From the NCBI RefSeq assembly GCF_963677195.1, contig NZ_OY781918.1, positions 4,638,923-4,702,922 of the forward strand: DNA of 64,000 bases. Direction: 5' to 3'. Source of the DNA: an uncultured Marinifilum sp. GTDB taxonomy: Bacteria; Bacteroidota; Bacteroidia; Bacteroidales; Marinifilaceae. This document shows, piece after piece, positions 57,411-64,000 of this stretch. A program made the translations under genes and the position numbers. Under the pieces are notes generated by a model. That model saw nothing but the letters and a program-made list of their open reading frames with translations, ran no database searches and was not told the DNA's origin. Position 1 is the first letter of the stretch. Each line of letters opens with the position of its first letter.

Positions 57411-59663
57411 TTATTCTGCCGCCACAAAATAATACATGCCAGTCCATTTAAAGTTAAGTCCATTAACTTCTAACTGATGTTTGGCATCCTTAGCCGAATC
57501 TTTATTGGCAAGAATTAACATCCATTTATTTTCGTCTTTATCCTGAAAAGAAACAGCTGTATATTCTTGAGTATCTACAAGAAGATCAAGCTTAGAAATA
57601 CTACTAAAAGCATTATCAGCAAATTCTGTCACTCTATTATACTTTCCATGTGCTTCAATCGCACTAACAAATACTGCTTCTTTTTGGTGATTTTTTTGAA
57701 CAATAAAAGCAGGATCTCTGCGTAAATTGAAATTTGGATCGGTAGCACCGGAACGTACCAACAATAATTTATCTTCTGGTTTTACATTTGATGTAATTGA
57801 ATAAAATCTGTCATTTACAAACCACGATAATTTTGCAGTTTCCTCTTCACACTGTCCTTCAGCCTCTAATCGTAAATGCTGATATCCATGAGAATCGCCC
57901 ATTTTTGATAGAGTATCTACAACATCGTATTTGTAATTGATTGAAATCACTTGTCCGAAAAAATGATATGGCAACTCCAATTGCTTTTCATCATCTGCCT
58001 TTACTCTGAATACATCCAAAACAATAGGTTTTTCAAATTTTTCATCAGTAATTAATGCCAAGGTTCTGTGCATTTCTATTCCAGGATATGCATTCTTCTC
58101 TTTTGCACTAACGATTTGAATATCCTTTCTGCTCGCATCAAAGAAATATGGTTCTGAATGGTATTTATTTCCTGTATCAGTACTTCCATTAAAATGTGAG
58201 ATTCTATCAATAACAAGAGTATTGTGTGCAACAGTTTGCTTCGCCCATGTTTTATTTTCTTTTAGATATCCACCACCGAATTTCTGTTCAATATTCACAT
58301 ATCTTGCCGCACCATAATCTTGTAAAACCTCGCCTTTATTATCGTACAATGAAAAAGATAATTTGTCGAAATGCCCATGTCCCATTCCCTGAGATGTATT
58401 CTTCATCACCAAACAAAGTTCTTTATCGCCTTCTCCTGCTCGTAGAATAGCCAATGCACCTTCTTTTCCTGATGCTCCATCGCCATAGTTAGCAGATTTT
58501 TTCTGATAAACTTTTAACTTTCCTTCTTTAATCGCTTTTGCAACCGACAAACCTGTATCGTCCAACATCACTTCACCTTGCTTCTCTGCTACAGACAATA
58601 ATCCAGCATCTTCTCCGCCAAAATGATAAATGATATTTACCGACGAAACCAATTCTCTTGATAGGTATGACATTCCCTTTTGAGCATCGTTTATTGGAAA
58701 AAACAAACCATCTACATCGGTAAGATTTAGTAAAGTTTGAACAGCCTTAACCAATAAGGAATCGCGATATTTAAAAATTTTCACCTCAGGACGACAATTT
58801 TCGATTGCCTCAGCAAACATTACGAAAGGGTACATTGCGTAACGCTGATAATATGGTCCTTCGGTATAATAACCATCAGGTGAAAACAAGTGATCTAACT
58901 GAGCAAAAAATCCAGCTTTGCCCTCTCCCTGCATTTTAATTAAACCACCGTCATTATCTTTCTGATCTTCTTTGATATTATCCGATTTCAATCCATAAAA
59001 GGCCCGATCTATCAATTCCTGATCGTTCATAACAAAACCAATCATACCAACAGCAGCATTTCCCCAAGTGCTGTGATTGTGGACTCTGTTGTAGAATTGT
59101 GGTGAATCAACCGACAAATGATCGGCAAATGGGCGGAAAAGATCTTTCTCCAAAGTTTTTCTCTCCTTTTTTGACAACCAATTATATACACAATCATAAG
59201 CCTGACTTGCGTAAACCAACCAGTTTGCATCATTCAAATTTTGCCAGAAAATTTTTCCGGGAGCGTAAGAACGTACTACAGGATGCACATCAAGTGTTGG
59301 ATACATTTTTGCATATTCCATTAACATATCTCGCACAAAAGTTGCATATTTCTCCTCTTGTGTAATTTGGAATAAAACACCAGCCTTTTGCATTGCCATA
59401 TAGTTTTTCTTATGGCGATTATGCGTATATCCACCAGCCATATCCTTTGGCACAGGAACATCAATTCCTTTAGCCATTTCCTCATCAACAAAATCTTTTG
59501 CCTTTTCCAAGGATTTCTGCAACAATGGCAACTCATCAATTTGCGCTCTAATTTCCTTCACTCCTTTTTGAGTTAAAATCAAATTAGGGTGCGTTTGCGC
59601 TTGTGCCCAACTGCCCATGGCAATGAACATGAATAAGAGTATGTATGTTTTTACTTTTTGCAT
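57411..59663 (-). CDS. PL17-family oligoalginate lyase
   Basis: 750 residues with a signal peptide (MQKVKTYILLFMFIAMGSWA). The N-terminal alpha/alpha barrel has the PL17 active-site segments RVHNHSTWGNAAVGM (Asn, His) near residue 190 and YYTEGPYYQRYAMYPF (Tyr) near 255. The C-terminal heparinase II/III-like beta-sheet domain begins near 380, with His in GMGHGHFDKLSFSLYD. PL17 enzymes release unsaturated monouronate exolytically from alginate oligomers, supplying KdgF. It lies 13 bp after the heparinase-like gene and 49 bp before PL6. Confidence 0.92.
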   Translation of the reverse strand: MQKVKTYILLFMFIAMGSWAQAQTHPNLILTQKGVKEIRAQIDELPLLQKSLEKAKDFVDEEMAKGIDVPVPKDMAGGYTHNRHKKNYMAMQKAGVLFQITQEEKYATFVRDMLMEYAKMYPTLDVHPVVRSYAPGKIFWQNLNDANWLVYASQAYDCVYNWLSKKERKTLEKDLFRPFADHLSVDSPQFYNRVHNHSTWGNAAVGMIGFVMNDQELIDRAFYGLKSDNIKEDQKDNDGGLIKMQGEGKAGFFAQLDHLFSPDGYYTEGPYYQRYAMYPFVMFAEAIENCRPEVKIFKYRDSLLVKAVQTLLNLTDVDGLFFPINDAQKGMSYLSRELVSSVNIIYHFGGEDAGLLSVAEKQGEVMLDDTGLSVAKAIKEGKLKVYQKKSANYGDGASGKEGALAILRAGEGDKELCLVMKNTSQGMGHGHFDKLSFSLYDNKGEVLQDYGAARYVNIEQKFGGGYLKENKTWAKQTVAHNTLVIDRISHFNGSTDTGNKYHSEPYFFDASRKDIQIVSAKEKNAYPGIEMHRTLALITDEKFEKPIVLDVFRVKADDEKQLELPYHFFGQVISINYKYDVVDTLSKMGDSHGYQHLRLEAEGQCEEETAKLSWFVNDRFYSITSNVKPEDKLLLVRSGATDPNFNLRRDPAFIVQKNHQKEAVFVSAIEAHGKYNRVTEFADNAFSSISKLDLLVDTQEYTAVSFQDKDENKWMLILANKDSAKDAKHQLEVNGLNFKWTGMYYFVAAE

Positions 59664-59676
59664 AGTTTGTTAATAC

Positions 59677-61938
59677 TTATAATTCTATACGAACTGATTT
59701 TCCTGATTGTAATTCAACAAGCTGACCACCAATTGTTAGTTCTATTATTGAAATTCCACAATTTGCAATTTCCCATTCTACACCATTTTTCTTGATCAGT
59801 AAATCTGATTGATTGCTCATTACAATTTCCGTGTTCTTAATCTTAAGCTGAGAGCAATCAAAAAGTAATGTAATTCCATTTTTACTTAAGCCGGTTTTAC
59901 AATTAGATTCTATTTCTTTACTTGCTTGTTTGCTAACTAAATTCCAACCTGCCAATTTCAAATTGTCATATTGCGAGTTTGCATGTATTCTGTTCTCAAA
60001 ATCCTTAAAAGGATACAGTAAACTTGTAAAAGTTGCATTCTTCTCATTCTCTGCCTGAAAAACTATTCTTCCCTTTCCCCGAGCAGATTCTTTCTTAAAA
60101 AAATCAGGTCGGTGGCCCAATTGTATAATTTCCAAACCAGCGCCATTTGGAAACACCGACCTAACATGAATATCATTTTCAGCATCGTAATGTCCTTGCC
60201 AAACTTGCTGATAAGTATGTTTATTTTCTGTTGATTTATAATGATCCCTAACAATCCAGAAACCATCTTTAATAAAAAATACTTGTCTGTAAGTATCTAC
60301 ATTTAAGTCTTTATAGCCATCATGTGAACCTATAAAAAAGTCGATTTCATCGGTTGTTGTCCAATTAATCAACTTAGGAGTTGGTAATTTTCCCCACTTT
60401 CCAAATCCACTTCCACCTTTATTGCCTTTCCATTCTCTACCATGTAGAACCGAATCTACCAAAGCAACATTTTTAGTCCATGAATTTTTAAACGCTTCCA
60501 AATCTTTCAAATAATATCTTACCTGATAATTTGGCAAAATCATATTTCCATAAGCATAGGCTTGTATACCTAACATATCACCATGCTGGTGATCTGGTTT
60601 TTCTTCTGTTAATCCTGCACTTATTACCATATACAGTTTCTCTTTTTTCCAGCCATTACGCATTATGTAATAACCTGTATGTGGCAAATCAGTACTACTC
60701 ATTTTTGGCTTGTTTGCTTTCGCAGATTTGTACTTTTCTACTTGTTCCTGTGTTAATAGCCAGTAATATTTTGATGGTATTTTTTTACCTGCAAAATATT
60801 TTAAGTTTTTATCTCCAAACAAAGCCGAACCTAAAGCCATAATATCTTCAACCTTATTTACTTCCGCCCAAGGATGTTTTGTATCATCCTGTAAAACAGG
60901 TAAATTCTTATTCGGCATTGCCAACTGCAAGAGAGCAGTAAACATGCCTTTTAATCTTTGATCCCAAATTGGATTTAATTCTACCCCATTCAGTTGAGCC
61001 ATTTGGTATGGATAGAAATAATTATCGATATCATCTACGTGATAATGAACCGATCTTTCGAACTGAAAACCATCTTTATAAACCTCTTTTTCGAGATGTT
61101 CTTCCAATCTTGCTATAGCAGTTTTTTGCCATTCATCAGCACCTTTAAACTCTTTAAACAGTATGGCCAGCATGCTTAAAGCACTCATTCCTCTGGTTTG
61201 ATGATTTCCTTCTTTGTATTTTTGATGGTGAGCATTCATTTTTGCACCCGTATGCAAAAAGGTTTTGATCATTGTTAGCTGTTCTTGCCAGCTATATTTT
61301 TCCGAAGCCAATAAACACTGATGCACAAACAGCCAATTGTACATTCTATTTCCGGCTCTATAACATTCATAAGCACCATTACCATCTATAATGGTTTCGA
61401 ACTTATTGTTATCAAAAGCTTCGTTTAAAGATTCTGCTTGCGTAGGAATATAATGCAAGTAATCTTCATTTTGTGTAAAATAATAAAGCAAAGCAATATC
61501 ACCAGATTTGTGCTGTCTTGTTAAATGTCTGTAAGGATATGAAGTAACTTCTTCCCCTTTTAAATTGGTAAAAGGGATTTTCCACTTTGTTCTTGCAGGA
61601 TACAAATCAAGATGTTGCTTTGCTTTATATTCATGATACTCTTTTCTACCCGAGTACATTTTATTGTACATCTCAAATCTCTGACCAAAATCTTTCCAAC
61701 TAAAAAAGTAACGATCCGATAATTTTTCCTTAAAATATTCCGTTAACATCCGTAATGCTTTCTCTTCTTTCCCTGCGTGGTATGCAGCTTGTATCTTTTT
61801 CAATCCACTATTAGCATCAACATCCAACAATTCCACCAACTCATTATTTGTTAAAACATGATCGAAAGGAACTATTTGCTTTTGAGCAGAAAGTGTAAAC
61901 GAAAGCAACACGAAGAAAAAACAAAGTGATTTTAGCAT
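59677..61938 (-). CDS. Heparinase II/III-superfamily lyase (PL family not resolved)
   Basis: 753 residues with a signal peptide ending near Ser18 (MLKSLCFFFVLLSFTLSAQ). An N-terminal toroid (GNHQTRGMSALSMLAILF, then FQFERSVHYHVDDIDNYFYP) is followed by a C-terminal heparinase II/III-like domain with PDHQHGDMLGIQAYAYGN near residue 445. The layout fits oligosaccharide lyases of families such as PL12, PL15, PL17 or PL39, and its location makes alginate or alginate oligomers the likely substrate. I cannot assign the family by eye. It is the first gene after a 200-bp gap. Confidence 0.8.
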   Translation of the reverse strand: MLKSLCFFFVLLSFTLSAQKQIVPFDHVLTNNELVELLDVDANSGLKKIQAAYHAGKEEKALRMLTEYFKEKLSDRYFFSWKDFGQRFEMYNKMYSGRKEYHEYKAKQHLDLYPARTKWKIPFTNLKGEEVTSYPYRHLTRQHKSGDIALLYYFTQNEDYLHYIPTQAESLNEAFDNNKFETIIDGNGAYECYRAGNRMYNWLFVHQCLLASEKYSWQEQLTMIKTFLHTGAKMNAHHQKYKEGNHQTRGMSALSMLAILFKEFKGADEWQKTAIARLEEHLEKEVYKDGFQFERSVHYHVDDIDNYFYPYQMAQLNGVELNPIWDQRLKGMFTALLQLAMPNKNLPVLQDDTKHPWAEVNKVEDIMALGSALFGDKNLKYFAGKKIPSKYYWLLTQEQVEKYKSAKANKPKMSSTDLPHTGYYIMRNGWKKEKLYMVISAGLTEEKPDHQHGDMLGIQAYAYGNMILPNYQVRYYLKDLEAFKNSWTKNVALVDSVLHGREWKGNKGGSGFGKWGKLPTPKLINWTTTDEIDFFIGSHDGYKDLNVDTYRQVFFIKDGFWIVRDHYKSTENKHTYQQVWQGHYDAENDIHVRSVFPNGAGLEIIQLGHRPDFFKKESARGKGRIVFQAENEKNATFTSLLYPFKDFENRIHANSQYDNLKLAGWNLVSKQASKEIESNCKTGLSKNGITLLFDCSQLKIKNTEIVMSNQSDLLIKKNGVEWEIANCGISIIELTIGGQLVELQSGKSVRIEL

Positions 61939-61982
61939 CTGATTCTTTTGTAAAATTTGATTCTTAAATAATCTCTAACTGT

Positions 61983-62024
61983 TGTGTTGGAGTCCACAAA
62001 ACCCAATTGGAGACTCCTTCACAC
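61983..62024 (-). other. Hairpin in the gap between the PL7 and heparinase-like genes
   Basis: GGAGTC/GACTCC arms are extended by TGTGT-like flanks in an otherwise featureless 200-bp gap (61939-62138). No T tract follows on the minus strand. It may be an mRNA-processing or weak termination site. Confidence 0.35.
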
Positions 62025-62138
62025 AGTGTACTTAATAAAAACTACTAATCTATTATCCTATATTTTGGATTAACTTACTCTTGCTCCTACTAATCTCTCA
62101 GTATTTTATTTAGCTCGAGATAAAAAATCCTTTATGTA

Positions 62139-63041
62139 TTAATGACTTACTTCTAATTCATAGTATTGTACTTTTGAAAACGCATCAGAATCTTTTGTAA
62201 CTAAATAATTCCCAGCCTTAAAATAGTTTTCAAACACTCCCCATTTTTCAATATGGATATCATCATAAACTACCGACTCTTTATCATTTAAAATCACTTC
62301 CATTCTTCCATCTGATACTTTCACTTCTAATGTGAATTTTCCAAAACCAACAGATTCAGAAAAAGTATATCCATCATCATCTCCCCAAGCATCTGTTTCA
62401 AGTAACTCTTCATAAGAAGCATTAAGATCTTTTAGAACTTTTGTTTTAACTCTAACAGCTCCATCGGTCCAATATATCTTTAACATTGGAGGAGCATTAT
62501 TATCATCCTCTCCAATCAAATCTCTCTGCTCATCTGTTAACCTACCATGAATTTGCATAATTATGGCTCGATGATAGTCTCCGTCGTCATCTTTAGAAAT
62601 ATCGGACATAGCCAATGTTCCCCTCATATATCCACCCTGAGCAAATGTCCAATTCGTTTTCCCCTTATCCTCAGGATTCATCAACTCTCTCAATTCAGTT
62701 CTTGAATAAGAAGTATTGTTAGTTGTTGCTCCAGGATAAGTGTAAAACACCAAGGCTCCTTCGATAGAGTCGTTATACATGAAAGGTTTTAATGTTTCAT
62801 TTGTTGCATAATCCAATATTTCGGGAGGTAACACTTCCGTTGGATTTCCAATCGGAAGTGTTACTTTCCAGTTGCTTAAATCAATATTTGGTAATTTATA
62901 ATCATCTTCCTGTTCTTCAGGAGTAATGATTTCTGGTGTATCCTCTACTGCATCATCAGATGAGCTCTGACAGCTAATATTTGTCATTGAAACAGACAAA
63001 CTGATCACCAGTAAAATTATATTTTTAAATGACTTAAGCAT
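62139..63041 (-). CDS. PL7-family alginate lyase
   Basis: 300 residues, with an N-terminal signal that probably ends at Cys24 (a weak lipobox, so lipid anchoring is likely rather than certain), then an acidic linker. The beta-jelly-roll lyase domain shows the three PL7 signature blocks: SRTELRE at 113-119, QIH at 163-165 with the catalytic His, and YFKAGNY at 273-279 with the catalytic Tyr. The enzyme cuts alginate endolytically. QIH rather than QVH is often linked to a preference for guluronate-containing bonds. It lies 6 bp after the PKD lipoprotein gene. Confidence 0.95.
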   Translation of the reverse strand: MLKSFKNIILLVISLSVSMTNISCQSSSDDAVEDTPEIITPEEQEDDYKLPNIDLSNWKVTLPIGNPTEVLPPEILDYATNETLKPFMYNDSIEGALVFYTYPGATTNNTSYSRTELRELMNPEDKGKTNWTFAQGGYMRGTLAMSDISKDDDGDYHRAIIMQIHGRLTDEQRDLIGEDDNNAPPMLKIYWTDGAVRVKTKVLKDLNASYEELLETDAWGDDDGYTFSESVGFGKFTLEVKVSDGRMEVILNDKESVVYDDIHIEKWGVFENYFKAGNYLVTKDSDAFSKVQYYELEVSH

Positions 63042-63047
63042 GTTCTA

Positions 63048-63929
63048 TTAGTTTTCTGGTGCTACCTCAATTTCTAATAAATCTGCGCGACACTCAACAC
63101 CTTCATTGGTGATAAGGATAGCAACTGTTCCGTTAGTTCCGGTATTAAAAGGAATTGATACTTTTACGTAAGTATCTGGATCAGTAGTATCTGTTCCAAC
63201 ATGTTCACCTAATGAAGCACCTGCTACTTCGGATAAATCTGTTATTGTTCCACCCAAAACATTAACTGTTAGATTACCAGTACCACTCTTCATAGTATAG
63301 TAATACGTAAGTATGTAATCGGTATTTGGAGAAACAGCAATGCCATCCTGGTAAGCTACTCTATCACCGGCTGAAGGAAACTTCGCTGCTTGCGACCCAT
63401 CCTGAACAGGGCTAGAGGTAATTTGGATTACACCTCCAAAGTCATTTCTCCACGAATCTCTACCATCACCAGTTCCGTCAGGTAAAGCCAAATCTTCAAA
63501 ACTATTTTCTAAAATAACTGGAATAATTGCTGATGGAGCTTCCGGTTCAACAACCTCAATAGTTTCTGAATAAGAACTACTTACTCCAAGTTTATCGGAA
63601 GAAGTTAATGTTACTGTATAGGTTCCTTCACCCGCATAGGTATTTTTACCATCTTTATCTGTTGATGTATTACCATCTCCAAAATCCCATACATAGTCGG
63701 TAGCACTATTCGATAAATTTGAGAAAGTATAATCTTTCCATTCATCTTCAGTCCCCTGACCTTGAGCATACGTAAAATATGCACTTGGTGCCGTTTCATC
63801 TGCCTTAGAATTTGCTTCTGGCAAATCGTATTCAAAATCACAAGCTGTAAAGGAAAATGCTATTACTAAGAGCATCATTTTCCAAACAGAGCTTTGATTT
63901 AGTTTTAAATTTAATATGTTATTATTCAT
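63048..63929 (-). CDS. PKD-domain surface lipoprotein, probable alginate-binding protein
   Basis: 293 residues with a lipoprotein signal (lipobox-like FTAC, Cys30). The ATG codons at residues 18-19 could be the real start. Residues about 50-125 form a PKD domain (YVWDFGDGNTSTDKDG, then GEGTYTVTLTSSDKLG). Residues about 135-290 form a jelly-roll, carbohydrate-binding-module-like domain (ENSFEDLALPDGTGDGRDSW). Proteins of this design commonly follow SusD in alginate loci and bind the polysaccharide at the cell surface. The susCD pair, if present, would lie beyond the window. Bases 63930-64000 show nothing recognisable. Confidence 0.8.
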   Translation of the reverse strand: MNNNILNLKLNQSSVWKMMLLVIAFSFTACDFEYDLPEANSKADETAPSAYFTYAQGQGTEDEWKDYTFSNLSNSATDYVWDFGDGNTSTDKDGKNTYAGEGTYTVTLTSSDKLGVSSSYSETIEVVEPEAPSAIIPVILENSFEDLALPDGTGDGRDSWRNDFGGVIQITSSPVQDGSQAAKFPSAGDRVAYQDGIAVSPNTDYILTYYYTMKSGTGNLTVNVLGGTITDLSEVAGASLGEHVGTDTTDPDTYVKVSIPFNTGTNGTVAILITNEGVECRADLLEIEVAPEN

Positions 63930-64000
63930 CTGTCTATAATTTTATTTTTTATTCAGATGGAACTTTCCATTCCTAAATAATCATACACGAATGTGATTTA

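Overview
The window reads as a chromosomal segment from an AT-rich, probably marine member of the Bacteroidota. The tmRNA tag decodes to GENNYALAA, promoters fit the TTTG/TAnnTTTG type, and a polysaccharide-utilization cluster of SusD-adjacent lipoprotein type handles alginate. The genus cannot be fixed from the sequence alone.

Layout. 1-2.5 kb: end of rpe, an alanine/saccharopine dehydrogenase-family gene and the ssrA tmRNA gene. 2.6-3.6 kb: decayed genes, including a broken tyrosine recombinase directly after the tmRNA gene. 3.8-15.0 kb: a type I-B CRISPR-Cas operon (WYL regulator, cas6, a REP-associated Y1 transposase, cas8b, cas7, cas5, cas3, cas4, a decayed four-helix-bundle gene, cas1, cas2). 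15.2-43.0 kb: one very large CRISPR array, about 280 copies of a 30-nt repeat by my manual count, all in one orientation. Four insertion sequences split it into five blocks: three copies of one IS66-family element and one IS21-family element. 43.2-48.0 kb: sbcD-sbcC. 48.1-63.9 kb, minus strand: an alginate catabolic region.

How the genes work together. Cas6 would process array transcripts. Cas8b, Cas7, Cas5 and Cas6 would form Cascade, Cas3 degrades targets, and Cas1-Cas2-Cas4 acquire spacers. In the alginate region, a PKD lipoprotein, PL7, PL6, PL17 and a heparinase II/III-type lyase would cut alginate to unsaturated monouronate. KdgF linearises it, an MFS carrier imports uronates, and two paralogous SDR reductases would make 2-keto-3-deoxygluconate. 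KdgK (frameshifted here) would phosphorylate that, and a FadR-type GntR protein probably regulates the set.

The most striking observation is inside IS66 copy 2, which sits in the array. Its tnpB carries a 66-bp insertion absent from the other two copies. It consists of a 30-bp duplication of tnpB sequence flanking a 36-nt insert. The 30-bp segment matches the CRISPR repeat at 15 of 30 ungapped positions, mostly at the two ends. The insert shares 23 nt, in inverted orientation, with a genuine spacer about 0.5 kb upstream in the array. This is what an off-target Cas1-Cas2 spacer integration would leave behind. A second notable feature is a palindromic element associated with a Y1 transposase. 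It has entered the cas operon, and two copies are translated in frame, one as a new C-terminus of Cas6.
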